From NCBI RefSeq assembly GCF_014851675.1, contig NZ_JACVAE010000001.1, positions 2,170,001 to 2,234,000 of the forward strand: a DNA stretch of 64,000 nucleotides, read 5' to 3'. Below the pieces are notes generated by a model. It made no database searches. It was not told the DNA's origin and saw only the letters and a program-made list of their open reading frames with translations. This DNA is from Rhizobium sp. ARZ01. GTDB lineage: Bacteria > Pseudomonadota > Alphaproteobacteria > Rhizobiales > Rhizobiaceae. Shown one piece after another: positions 1-8,428 of this stretch. Every line of letters starts with the position of its first letter. The first letter of the stretch is position 1. A program made the translations under genes and the position numbers.

Positions 1-505
1 CCGGCTTGCCGAGCCAGGGTGCGAACATCCACTTCAGTCCAACGAGGTCCATCAGGTAGGGCGAGACACCCCAGATCGGCGAGAGGATCAGCTTCCAGAT
101 GAAGCCGACGATCACGAAGGACAAGAGCGTCGGCAGGAAGATGGCGGTGCGATAGAAGGCTGCGCCGCGCAGCTTCGGCAGCGACAGCAGCGCCGCAAGC
201 GCAATCCCGATCGGGTTCTGCACGAGCATGTGGATGGCGAAGAAGATGAAGTTGTTCTTGAGCGCGTTCCAGAAGTCGGAGGCCCAGCGTGCATCGCCGA
301 ACAGTGTGCGGAAGTTGTCGAGGCCGACGAAGGTGTATTGGCCGTCGATCGTATTGTAGAAGGACAGCCGCAGCGTCTCGAACAGCGGCAGGATCATCAC
401 GGCCGAATAGACGACCAGCGCCGGCAGCAGGAACACGCCGATGTGCCAGCGCCGCGGGCGCCGTACGACTTCCAATTCGTCCCGAGATAATGTGGCGTCC
501 GTCAT
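1..505 (-). CDS. Sugar ABC transporter permease (MalF/UgpA type), partial
   Basis: The first 168 residues of an inner-membrane permease are present; the rest lies beyond the window edge. The ATG is at 505. A short polar N-terminus leads into a first membrane segment (about residues 24-43, starting GVFLLPALVV), then a periplasmic loop with VGLDNFRTLF, typical of MalF/UgpA-type permeases, and two further hydrophobic segments (about 88-110 and 120-141). The C-terminal EAA loop that contacts the ATPase is not in view. It lies downstream of the binding-protein gene on the same strand, separated by a repeat-rich spacer, so both should belong to one importer. The substrate is inferred to be an amino sugar from the adjacent murQ. 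Confidence 0.88.
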   Translation of the reverse strand, partial: MTDATLSRDELEVVRRPRRWHIGVFLLPALVVYSAVMILPLFETLRLSFYNTIDGQYTFVGLDNFRTLFGDARWASDFWNALKNNFIFFAIHMLVQNPIGIALAALLSLPKLRGAAFYRTAIFLPTLLSFVIVGFIWKLILSPIWGVSPYLMDLVGLKWMFAPWLGKP

Positions 506-684
506 GGCCTTGCCCGTTCGTTCGACCGATGGTTCGACTGTTTTCCGCGGTGACGGAGGCGTCACACGGCCGGTCCCGCCGCATGATTGCCTGCCGGATT
601 GCCCCGGCGAAATGAAGATCAGCTTACACGAATTTCAGGAGATGGCGCGGACCTCGGACCGCGATCAACAGAGGCGCAAAGAGC

Positions 685-885
685 CCCTCATCCGCCTGCC
701 GGCACCTTCTCCCCACATGCGGGGAGAAGGGATTTGCCGCGCCGCTCACCGTCCGGTCCACCTCCCCCCTGAGGGGGAGGTCGCGCGGAACGCGCGGGTG
801 GGAGTGACCACTGTCGCAACGCGGCAGTACCCCGCCCCGGCCCTTCGGGCCGACCCTCCCCCCCCAAGGGGAGGGCAAGCGCCTT
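685..885. repeat. RIME-like intergenic mosaic of palindromes
   Basis: The 378-bp stretch between the permease and the binding-protein gene holds no gene but several adjacent hairpins: 705-730 (CCTTCTCCCC/GGGGAGAAGG), 761-780 (CCTCCCCC/GGGGGAGG), 838-852 (CGGCCC/GGGCCG) and about 853-876. The first, preceded by CTCATCCGCCTGCCGGCAC, resembles the Rhizobium-specific intergenic mosaic elements. Its position inside an apparent operon, just after the binding-protein stop codon, is where repeats often act as RNA-stabilising or attenuating structures. The rest (506-684) shows nothing I recognise. Confidence 0.75.
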
Positions 886-2143
886 ATTTCGCCGGCTTGT
901 ACCAGCTGTCGAGACCCTTCTGCAGCTTCTCGGCGGCCACTTCCGGCGTATCGGTGCCGTTGATGACGTTGGCCGATTCCGTCCAGGTCTCGTTTTCAAG
1001 GCTGGGCGTGCCGCGCGCCAGGATCTGGTAGGTCGAGCGGATCGTCGGCTTGCACTTCTCGCGCCAGGAGACGAACTCCTGCGCGAGCGGATCGGTCATC
1101 TTCACCGCCGTCGAATTCAGGCTGAAGAAGCCCGGAAGCGAGTTGGCGTACATGTCGGCAAATTCCGGCGAGGCGACGAAGGAGAGGAACTTCTTCGCTG
1201 CTTCCGCATTCGCGCTCTTGGCATTCAGACCAATCCCGATGTCGTTGTGGTCCGAGATGTAGCAGGTGTCGCCGGCGTTCTTAACTGGCGGCGGGAAGGC
1301 GCCCATCTTGAACTGGGCCTGCGTGTTGAACAGACCGATCTCCCACGAGCCGGCCGGATAGATGGCGGCGCGGCCGAGCGTGAAGAGGTTCTGGCTGTCC
1401 GGATAGGTCTGGGCCTCGAAACCGTCGCCGAGATAGTCCTTCCACTTGGCAAGCGTTGCGAACGGCTCGACCCACTGCGGATCGGTCAGCTTCTGCTCGC
1501 CCTTGATCAGCGCCAAGCGGCCTTCCTCGCCTTTCCAGTAGTTCGGGCCGATGTTCTGGTAGCCCATGGTTGCGGCTTCCCACAGGTCCTTCGTGCCCAT
1601 CGCCATCGGGATGTAGTTGCCGTCGGCCTTGATCTTGTCGAGGGCGGCGAAGAATTCGGCTTCGGTCGCAGGAACGGAGATGCCGAGCTGGTCGAAGGCG
1701 TCCTTGTTGTAGATGAAGCCGTGGATGACCGACGCCATCGGCACGCAGAAAGTGGCCTTGCCGTCGTCGGTGGTCCAGGCGGACTTGGCAACGTCGGAGA
1801 AGTTCTCCATGCCAGCAAGTCCCGTCAGGTCGGCAAGGTGGCCCTTGTTGAACTGTTCGAGCGAGACGTCGAACGGGCGGCAGGTGATCAGATCGCCTGC
1901 AGAACCGGCGTCAAGCTTGGCGTTCAGCGCGGCGTTGTATTCGGTCGGCGCGGTCGGCGCGAAGGTTACCTTGATGCCCGGGTTCTTTGCCTCGAAGGCT
2001 GGGATGATCTTGTCCTTCCAGATCGGCAGGTCGTCATTGCGCCAGCTTTCGATCGTCAATGTGACGTCCTGCGCCTGAGCGATCCCGGCGGCGCCGAGGA
2101 TGCTCGTGGCAAGTAGCAATCCCTTGATTACGTTACGAGTCAT
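884..2143 (-). CDS. Sugar ABC transporter periplasmic binding protein
   Basis: A 419-residue extracellular solute-binding protein of family 1 (MalE/UgpB class). The ATG at 2143 follows GGGGAG and opens a Sec signal peptide of about 25 residues ending AQA-QDVT; the mature protein begins TLTIESWRNDDLPIWKDKI, the usual first strand and helix of sugar binders. Length is typical. It lies 40 bp after murQ on the same strand and before the partial permease, so murQ, binding protein and permease read as one operon. The ligand is inferred to be GlcNAc, MurNAc or a chito- or muro-saccharide from this context; sequence alone does not fix it. Confidence 0.9.
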   Translation of the reverse strand: MTRNVIKGLLLATSILGAAGIAQAQDVTLTIESWRNDDLPIWKDKIIPAFEAKNPGIKVTFAPTAPTEYNAALNAKLDAGSAGDLITCRPFDVSLEQFNKGHLADLTGLAGMENFSDVAKSAWTTDDGKATFCVPMASVIHGFIYNKDAFDQLGISVPATEAEFFAALDKIKADGNYIPMAMGTKDLWEAATMGYQNIGPNYWKGEEGRLALIKGEQKLTDPQWVEPFATLAKWKDYLGDGFEAQTYPDSQNLFTLGRAAIYPAGSWEIGLFNTQAQFKMGAFPPPVKNAGDTCYISDHNDIGIGLNAKSANAEAAKKFLSFVASPEFADMYANSLPGFFSLNSTAVKMTDPLAQEFVSWREKCKPTIRSTYQILARGTPSLENETWTESANVINGTDTPEVAAEKLQKGLDSWYKPAK

Positions 2144-2183
2144 AACATTCTCCCCTTTTGTGCGCACGGTGGCGCGGTTCCCG

Positions 2184-3077
2184 TTATCGTAGACTTTTCA
2201 GGGCACGCCGTAGGCTTTGCCCGGAATTGTCAAGTGTGGCCTTTGCCGCGGACGCATCCGCGGCACCGGCTGCGATCAAAACCGCCGCCTTGACCGAGCC
2301 GTCGGATTGCTCGAGCAGCCGCTCCGCCTCGTCCAAGTCGACACCCGAAATGCCGGCAACGATGCGGCTGGCGCGCCCTCTGAGTTTAATATTGTCCGCC
2401 TTGAGATTGACCATGTAGCCGTCATGCACATGGCCAAGCTGAATACCGACAAGCGTTGACAGCATATTGAAGGCAATCTTCTGCGCTGTGCCCGCACCCA
2501 TGCGGGTGGAGCCGGCGATCACCTCAGGCGGCGTCTGCAGCAGGATCGAAATGTCGGCATAGGCAAAAAGCGGGGCGCCCGGATTGTTGGCGAGCGCGAT
2601 CACCTGGGCTTCGCGCTCGCGGGCGTAGTCGGCAATAGCGATGGCATAGGGCGTCGAGCCGCTGGCGGTCACGCAGATCACGCAGTCGCCCTTGCCGATC
2701 CCGGCCATTTCCGCATCGGAAACCGCAAGCGCTTCGTCGTCCTCGTAGCCACCTGCGAGATCCTCAAGGCTTGCCGCCCCGCCGGCAAGCAAGATCACGA
2801 TGCGGTCACGGGCGATGCCGTAGGTTCCGGGAAGTTCGAGCGCGTCCGCCATGGCCATGAGGCCGGAACTGCCGGCGCCGACATAGATCAGCCGACCACC
2901 AGAGCGCAGCGCATCGGTCGCAAGTTTCGCCGCCTCGGCAATATCGGGAATGGCCGCATCAACGACAGCCGCGGCGGCCTGCTGGGCGGACGACAGGACC
3001 GCTAGCACCTCGACAGGACTGCGTTCGTCCAGCCCTTCGGCCTGCTCATGCCTGGCTTCGGTTCTGCCTGCTGCCAT
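2184..3077 (-). CDS. murQ: N-acetylmuramic acid 6-phosphate etherase
   Basis: A 297-residue single SIS-domain protein. MurQ removes the D-lactyl ether from MurNAc-6-P to give GlcNAc-6-P in the cytoplasm during peptidoglycan recycling. The N-terminus has the family pattern TEARHE...GLDERSPVEVL, followed by the sugar-phosphate loop GAGSSG (about residues 66-71) with DALELPGTYG, and the SIS motif ASGSTPY. The ATG at 3077 follows AAGGGAG; a longer upstream reading would overlap the operator region and is not preferred. It is the first gene of the minus-strand operon and is divergent from the amino-sugar kinase, whose product is the likely supplier of its phosphorylated substrate. Confidence 0.92.
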   Translation of the reverse strand: MAAGRTEARHEQAEGLDERSPVEVLAVLSSAQQAAAAVVDAAIPDIAEAAKLATDALRSGGRLIYVGAGSSGLMAMADALELPGTYGIARDRIVILLAGGAASLEDLAGGYEDDEALAVSDAEMAGIGKGDCVICVTASGSTPYAIAIADYAREREAQVIALANNPGAPLFAYADISILLQTPPEVIAGSTRMGAGTAQKIAFNMLSTLVGIQLGHVHDGYMVNLKADNIKLRGRASRIVAGISGVDLDEAERLLEQSDGSVKAAVLIAAGAADASAAKATLDNSGQSLRRALKSLR

Positions 3078-3103
3078 TGATTGTTCTCCCTTGGGGCAAA
3101 TTA

Positions 3104-3120
3104 ATGCCAAAAAAATACCA
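3104..3120 (-). promoter_or_regulatory. Putative operator, murQ side
   Basis: Read on the minus strand this is TGGTATTTTTTTGGCAT, two TGGYAT half-sites 11 bp apart. It matches the plus-strand site at 3238-3254 at 16 of 17 positions, in mirror orientation, and ends 27 bp before the murQ ATG. The divergent spacing and a GntR/UTRA gene in the flanking operon suggest an operator for that regulator; this is inference. Confidence 0.55.
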
Positions 3121-3237
3121 ATTGTCTATAGGAAATTAACTTTTGACGACAGAAAAGTCGCGCTACACAAATTTGTCTATCAATTTCAATAAATTGACAT
3201 TTCAAATCGGACAACAGTGAGTTTCCCCCTTGGTTAA

Positions 3238-3254
3238 TGGTATTTTTTTGGTAT
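3238..3254 (+). promoter_or_regulatory. Putative operator, kinase side
   Basis: TGGTATTTTTTTGGTAT, a direct repeat of TGGTAT with an 11-bp period, ends 22 bp before the kinase ATG. It is the counterpart of the murQ-side copy, and the 117 bp between them is AT-rich and should hold both promoters. Binding here would cover the transcription start or early transcript and so fits repression. Confidence 0.55.
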
Positions 3255-3275
3255 TGTCTTTCCCGGAGGTTCCCC

Positions 3276-4166
3276 ATGGCAGACTTCATCATCGGCATAG
3301 ATGGCGGCGGCACAAGCTGCCGCGCAGCGGTCGCGGACCCGCAAGGCAGCATCCTGGGTCGGGGAAAGAGCGGCGCCGCCAATATCCTGACTGATCCGAA
3401 CAACGCCATAAACAGCATCACGGAAGCTGCCGAGACGGCTTTCCACAATGCTGGCATTCCCAAGGAAGCAGTCGCAAGCGCATCCGCCTTTCTCGGCCTG
3501 GCCGGAACCAATGTCGGCAACCTCACCCAGTATGTGCGCGAACGCCTGCCCTTCCGTCACACCGACATCGACTCCGATGGCCTCATTGCGCTGCAGGGCG
3601 CAATCGGCGATGCGGAAGGCTCGGTGGCAATCCTCGGCACCGGCACCATCTTCATGGCCCGCAAGGCCGGCATGATCCATTATATCGGCGGCTGGGGGTT
3701 CATGATCGGCGATCTCGGCGGTGGCGCGCGGCTCGGCCACGCGCTCCTGCAGGAGGCGCTGCTTGCGCATGACGGCATCCACCCGCGCTCCGCCGTCACG
3801 GACGCCGTTCTCACCGAATTCAAGAACGACCCGACCGCCATGGTCGAATTCGCCCGCCTCTCCAAGCCCGGGGATTTTGGCCGTTATGCGCCACTGGTCT
3901 TCCAATATGCCGAACAGAACGATCCGGGCGCGCTGGCATTGATTGAAACGGCGGCCAAGTCGGTCAACGAGGCACTCGACGCCATCACAAAGATCGGTGG
4001 CCCTGAGCGGTTGTGCCTGCTCGGCGGACTGGCGCCGCTTTACCCGGCCTGGCTCGAGCCGCGGCACAGGGCGATCCTCGTCGAACCGCAGGCCGATGCG
4101 CTGACAGGTGCGGTAGCGCTCGCCGCCAACAGGTACCGCGATCGGACCGGAGGTGCGACTGCATGA
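3276..4166 (+). CDS. BadF/BadG-type N-acetylglucosamine (MurNAc) kinase
   Basis: A 296-residue ASKHA-fold sugar kinase. The N-terminal phosphate-1 loop reads IIGIDGGGTSCRAAVAD; later come GLAGTNVGN, the adenosine-side LGTGTIFMAR and the GGWGFMIGDLGGGARLG segment shared by mammalian NAGK and bacterial BadF-family kinases. GGAGG at 3265-3269 supports the ATG at 3276. It should phosphorylate GlcNAc and perhaps MurNAc at O-6, as known for MurK in this family. That would feed NagA, and MurQ across the intergenic region. Its stop overlaps the GntR start (ATGA), so the two are translationally coupled. Confidence 0.85.
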   Translation: MADFIIGIDGGGTSCRAAVADPQGSILGRGKSGAANILTDPNNAINSITEAAETAFHNAGIPKEAVASASAFLGLAGTNVGNLTQYVRERLPFRHTDIDSDGLIALQGAIGDAEGSVAILGTGTIFMARKAGMIHYIGGWGFMIGDLGGGARLGHALLQEALLAHDGIHPRSAVTDAVLTEFKNDPTAMVEFARLSKPGDFGRYAPLVFQYAEQNDPGALALIETAAKSVNEALDAITKIGGPERLCLLGGLAPLYPAWLEPRHRAILVEPQADALTGAVALAANRYRDRTGGATA

Positions 4167-4927
4167 CCGGCCTTCTCGCCTCCATCCTGTCGCCGGAGCG
4201 CCTGCAGGCCGGCGGTTCCGGCCCGCTGTACCTCAAGCTCCGCCAGACGCTGGAAGAGGCGATCAACTCCGGCAAGCTCAATCACGGCGACGCACTGCCG
4301 CCGGAGCGCGATCTGGCCGACTATGCCAACATCAGCCGGGTGACGGTGCGCAAGGCCGTCGACGATCTCGTCAAGGACGGCCTGCTCGTGCGCCGGCACG
4401 GCTCGGGCACCTTCGTCGTCAAGCCAGTCTCCAAGGTGCAGCAATCGCTGTCGCGCCTTACGTCGTTTACCGAGGATATGGCACGCCGCGGTCTTACGAC
4501 ACGCGCGCAGTGGCTCGATCGCGGCCTGTTCCACCCTTCGCCCGACGAGATGATGATCCTCGGGCTTCCCGCCGATGCGCTCGTCGCCCGGCTTGGGCGT
4601 CTGCGCATCGCCGACGACATGCCGCTCGCGATCGAGCGCGCCTGCATTTCGTCCGAGTTCCTGCCCGATCCTGCGCAGGTGACCGGCTCGCTCTACGCTG
4701 CTCTCGACCAGCGCGGCTTTCGTCCAGTACGTGCCGTTCAGCGCATTTCAGCCTACAATATCAAGGAACCGGACGCGGCATTGCTTGGCGTGACCGCTGG
4801 GGTGGCAGGACTGTCGATCGAACGCGTTTCCTATCTTGCCTCGGGCAAGGTGGTCGAATTCACCCGCTCGCTCTACCGCGGCGATGCCTACGATTTCGTG
4901 GCGGAGTTGACGCTCCCGGACGCCTAA
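4163..4927 (+). CDS. GntR-family (HutC/UTRA) transcriptional regulator
   Basis: A 254-residue repressor. Residues about 22-86 are a winged helix-turn-helix (PLYLKLRQTLEEAI, LPPERDLADYANISRVTVRKA, wing RRHGSGTFV); residues about 100-245 are a UTRA ligand-binding domain with RIADDMPLAIERACI. UTRA regulators of this subgroup (NagR/DasR) usually sense GlcN-6-P or GlcNAc-6-P. The ATG at 4163 overlaps the kinase stop by 4 bases and has GGAGG at 4149-4153. It most likely controls both divergent operons through the mirrored 17-bp sites; the effector is inferred from the pathway. Confidence 0.9.
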   Translation: MTGLLASILSPERLQAGGSGPLYLKLRQTLEEAINSGKLNHGDALPPERDLADYANISRVTVRKAVDDLVKDGLLVRRHGSGTFVVKPVSKVQQSLSRLTSFTEDMARRGLTTRAQWLDRGLFHPSPDEMMILGLPADALVARLGRLRIADDMPLAIERACISSEFLPDPAQVTGSLYAALDQRGFRPVRAVQRISAYNIKEPDAALLGVTAGVAGLSIERVSYLASGKVVEFTRSLYRGDAYDFVAELTLPDA

Positions 4928-4956
4928 GCCTCCGCCCTCTAAAGAAAGACCAGATC

Positions 4957-5979
4957 ATGCAGACCAATATGCGCCGTGAGATCAACGAGATTCCCGAAGC
5001 CGCCGCCCGTGTGCTGGAACGCCAGGCGGACGCGATTGCCGCTGCGGGGAAGGCGTTGAAGGCAGCCGATCCGCGCTTCTTTGTCACCGTCGCCCGCGGC
5101 TCCTCCGATCACGCTGCCCTGTTCCTGAAATATGCGATCGAACTGACCGCCGGCCGGCCGGTCGCATCCCTCGGCCCGTCGCTCGCCTCTATCTACAGTG
5201 CGAAACTGAAACTCGACGGTGCGGCTGCCATCGCCATTTCCCAGTCCGGAAAGAGCCCGGACATCGTCGCCATGGCCAAGTCCACGACCGACGCCGGCGC
5301 GATCTCGATTGCGCTGACCAACACTATCCCCTCACCACTTTCCGAAGCCTGCAGCCATCCGCTCGACATTTGCGCCGGCCCGGAACTGAGCGTGGCGGCA
5401 ACGAAGTCCTACGTGAACTCGATTGTCGCCGGGCTCGCCATCCTCGCCGAATGGACCGGGGATGCGGCGCTCAAAAACGCGGTACAGGCACTGCCCGAAC
5501 ATCTCGGCAAGGCTATCACGCTCGACTGGAGCGAGTTAATCTCCGACCTCGCCGAGGCCAAGTCGCTTTACGTCCTCGGCCGCGGCCCTGGGCTTGCAAT
5601 CGCCAGCGAGGCGGCACTCAAATTCAAGGAGACTTCGGGACTGCACGCCGAAGCCTATTCATCCGCCGAGGTGCTGCACGGCCCCGTCGCCCTGGTCGGG
5701 CCGACCTTCCCTGTCATCGCGCTCGCTGCGCGTGATGCTGCCGAACAGTCCGTAACCGGCATGGCCGATGGCCTTGCCGACAAGGGCGCCTACGCTTGCG
5801 TGACCTCGGCGGGCGCGAAATCGGCCAAGAAGCTGCCCTTCATTTCCACCGGCCACCCGACCACCGATGCGCTGGCGCTGATCGTGCCCTTCTATGGCTT
5901 CGTCGAAGCCTGGTCGCGCGCTCGCGGCCTCGACCCTGACAAGCCTGTCAATCTCAAGAAAGTGACGGAGACGAGATGA
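4957..5979 (+). CDS. SIS-domain glucosamine-6-phosphate deaminase/isomerase
   Basis: A 340-residue protein with two SIS domains, homologous to the isomerase half of GlmS but lacking the glutaminase domain. Seen motifs: ARGSSDHAA (about residue 46), ISQSGKSPD (about 99), the GlmS-like ELSVAATKSYVNS and, in the second domain, LGRGPGLAIASEAALKFKE. Such proteins (NagB-II/AgaS group) convert GlcN-6-P to fructose-6-P plus ammonia. The ATG at 4957 lies 29 bp after the GntR stop and has only a weak AAAGAAAG ribosome site. The stop overlaps the nagA start (ATGA). It supplies the deaminase step that otherwise seems missing from the locus. Confidence 0.85.
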   Translation: MQTNMRREINEIPEAAARVLERQADAIAAAGKALKAADPRFFVTVARGSSDHAALFLKYAIELTAGRPVASLGPSLASIYSAKLKLDGAAAIAISQSGKSPDIVAMAKSTTDAGAISIALTNTIPSPLSEACSHPLDICAGPELSVAATKSYVNSIVAGLAILAEWTGDAALKNAVQALPEHLGKAITLDWSELISDLAEAKSLYVLGRGPGLAIASEAALKFKETSGLHAEAYSSAEVLHGPVALVGPTFPVIALAARDAAEQSVTGMADGLADKGAYACVTSAGAKSAKKLPFISTGHPTTDALALIVPFYGFVEAWSRARGLDPDKPVNLKKVTETR

Positions 5980-7142
5980 GCGCGCAAACGGCAATCACCG
6001 GGGCCCGGATTTTCGACGGCGATCTCTGGCATGACGATCGCGTTCTTCTGATCGAAGACGGTAAAGTGGCCGGCATCGTCGACAACGACGAGATCCCCGC
6101 AACTGCGGTGCGCACGAGCATGGACGGCTGCCGCATCGTACCCGGCTTCGTCGACCTGCAGGTCAACGGTGGCGGCGGCGTTCTCTTGAACGAACAGCCG
6201 GATGTCGACGGCATCCGCACGGTCTGCGCCGCGCACGCCCGCTTCGGCACCACGGCCCTTCTGCCGACGCTGATCACCGACACACGCGAGATAGCCATCC
6301 GCACGATTGCCGCCGGCGTTGCGGCACGTGAAGCCAATGTGCCGGGCTTCCTCGGCCTGCATCTCGAGGGCCCGCACCTTTCAATCGCCCGAAAAGGCGC
6401 GCACGATCCAAAGCTTATTCGTCCGATGGAGGCCGACGATCTGGCACGCACCATCGAGGCGCGCGGCAGGCTGGAGGCGCTGCTGATGACCGTCGCGCCC
6501 GAGAACGTGAACAACGAGCAGATCGCCACCCTGGCAGACGCCGGGGTCACGGTCAGCCTCGGACATTCCGACAGCACCTATGCCACCGTCAACGCCGCCG
6601 TCGCCGCAGGGGCGCGGATGATGACGCACCTCTTTAACGCCATGAGCCCGCTCGGCCACCGCGAGCCCGGTATGGTCGGCGGCGCGCTTGATCTCGGCCA
6701 TATCAACGCCGGACTTATTGCCGACGGTTTCCATGTCGATGCCATCTCCATCGGCGTGGCGATGCGCGCCAAGAAGGGACCGGGACGCATCTTCCTCGTC
6801 ACCGACGCGATGTCTCCCATCGGCACCGACATGACGAGCTTTACGCTCAACGGCCGCAAGATCTACCGGAAGGACGGGCGCCTGACGCTCGCGGACGGAA
6901 CGCTTGCAGGCGCCGATATCGACATGATCTCCTGCGTCCGCTTCATGCATGAGCAAGTCGGCCTGGAACTTGAGGAGGCGCTGCGTATGGCCTCCCTCTA
7001 TCCGGCGGAAGCTATTGGAATGACCGGTCGCAAGGGACGGCTAACGCACGGACATGACGCGGATTTCACCGTCCTTGACGACAGCCTCGACATTCGTGCG
7101 ACCTACATCGGCGGAAAAGCTGCATTCGTCGGCCAGTCCTGA
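5976..7142 (+). CDS. nagA: N-acetylglucosamine-6-phosphate deacetylase
   Basis: A 388-residue amidohydrolase-superfamily enzyme converting GlcNAc-6-P to GlcN-6-P plus acetate. Diagnostic segments are GFVDLQVNGGGG, GLHLEGPHLS (metal-binding Glu), VSLGHSDSTY, THLFNAMSPLGHREPG (metal-binding His and substrate loop) and LVTDAMSPIG (catalytic Asp). Its start overlaps the SIS-domain stop, indicating coupling. Length matches the family. It sits between the kinase, which makes its substrate, and the deaminase that uses its product. Confidence 0.95.
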   Translation: MSAQTAITGARIFDGDLWHDDRVLLIEDGKVAGIVDNDEIPATAVRTSMDGCRIVPGFVDLQVNGGGGVLLNEQPDVDGIRTVCAAHARFGTTALLPTLITDTREIAIRTIAAGVAAREANVPGFLGLHLEGPHLSIARKGAHDPKLIRPMEADDLARTIEARGRLEALLMTVAPENVNNEQIATLADAGVTVSLGHSDSTYATVNAAVAAGARMMTHLFNAMSPLGHREPGMVGGALDLGHINAGLIADGFHVDAISIGVAMRAKKGPGRIFLVTDAMSPIGTDMTSFTLNGRKIYRKDGRLTLADGTLAGADIDMISCVRFMHEQVGLELEEALRMASLYPAEAIGMTGRKGRLTHGHDADFTVLDDSLDIRATYIGGKAAFVGQS

Positions 7143-7333
7143 ATCATCCCCTTAGATTTCATGGTTTAACCCCTTGCAGGGAACCGGTTTTCAGTTTTAG
7201 GATCAGCCCTTCGCATATCCCGACAGGGATCTTCCCCGGATCGCTCCGCGGCGGCAGCCGGCTTTGACAAAGCCGCACCCTCCCCTTGCGTGACCTCGGG
7301 CGGATATCCCTGCGTTCACAGACAGGTATCGGC

Positions 7334-8386
7334 ATGCAACTTATCTTCGACGGGCACAATGATGTGCTGCTCCGACTGCTCAACAACATGCAGGGCGGGA
7401 GCGATCCCGTCGCAGAGTTCAGGGACGGCACCGACCAGGGTCACATTGACGGCCCGCGCGCCCGTGCCGGCGGCCTCGCTGGCGGCCTCTGCGCCATCTA
7501 CATTTCCTCCGGCCATTTCGAGCTTCGCAAGCCCGAAGAGAACGGGCACTACGCCACCCCCCTCGAAGCACCACTGGAACGCCAGCCTTCGCTCGACATC
7601 GCGCTCGCCATGGCCGCAATCGCCTACAAGCTCGACCGCGCCGGCGCCTGGACCCTTTGCCGGACGACCGCCGATATTCGCGCCGCTATAGAGAAGGGCC
7701 AGTTTGCCGCCGTTCTGCACATGGAGGGCTGCGAGGCGATCGACAAGGATCTGGTCGCGCTTGAGACCTTCTATGCCGCCGGCCTGCGTTCGCTCGGCCC
7801 TGTCTGGAGCCGCAACAACATTTTTGGCCACGGCGTTCCTTTCGCCTATCCGATGTCGCCAGATACCGGCCCCGGCCTGACCGAGGCCGGCTTTGATTTG
7901 GTCCGAGCCTGCAATCGCCTCGGCATCCTGATCGATCTTTCGCACATCACCGAAAAAGGCTTCTGGGATGTGGCGAAGTCCTCGGACCAGCCGCTAATCG
8001 CCAGCCACTCGAATGCGCATGCGCTGACGCCGGTCGCCCGCAACCTGACGGACAAACAGATGGACGCGATCCGCGAGCGCCGCGGCCTTGTCGGCCTCAA
8101 CTACGCGACGACCATGCTGCGCCCCGATGGTCAGGAAGGCGCGGACACGCCGCTCTCCGACATGGTTCGTCACGTCGACCACATGGTCGAGCGCATGGGC
8201 ATCGATTGCGTGGCGCTGGGTTCTGACTTCGACGGCGCAACAATCCCCGCCGACATCCATGACGCCGCTGGGAACCAGAAGCTCGTTTCCGCGCTGACTG
8301 CCGCCGGATACGGCGCTGACGATCTTGCAAAGATATGCCGGGATAACTGGCTGAGAGTGCTTGGGCAGGCATGGCACGAAGCCTGA
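7334..8386 (+). CDS. M19 (renal/membrane) dipeptidase family peptidase
   Basis: A 350-residue zinc dipeptidase. The protein begins MQLIFDGHNDVLLRLL, giving the metal ligands His8 and Asp10; HMEGCEAI supplies the bridging Glu, and ASHSNAHAL and ALGSDFDG the remaining ligand motifs. No signal peptide is visible, so it should act in the cytoplasm. M19 enzymes tolerate a D-residue at the second position, which suits L-Ala-D-Glu type peptides from peptidoglycan; that link is inferred from its place between nagA and a peptide importer. An upstream in-frame start at 7286 exists, but ATG 7334 fits the family N-terminus better. The 191-bp gap from nagA may contain its own promoter. Confidence 0.88.
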   Translation: MQLIFDGHNDVLLRLLNNMQGGSDPVAEFRDGTDQGHIDGPRARAGGLAGGLCAIYISSGHFELRKPEENGHYATPLEAPLERQPSLDIALAMAAIAYKLDRAGAWTLCRTTADIRAAIEKGQFAAVLHMEGCEAIDKDLVALETFYAAGLRSLGPVWSRNNIFGHGVPFAYPMSPDTGPGLTEAGFDLVRACNRLGILIDLSHITEKGFWDVAKSSDQPLIASHSNAHALTPVARNLTDKQMDAIRERRGLVGLNYATTMLRPDGQEGADTPLSDMVRHVDHMVERMGIDCVALGSDFDGATIPADIHDAAGNQKLVSALTAAGYGADDLAKICRDNWLRVLGQAWHEA

Positions 8387-8428
8387 CGGCCCGGTATTGA
8401 AACCTAAAGGAAAACAAGGGAACGGATC

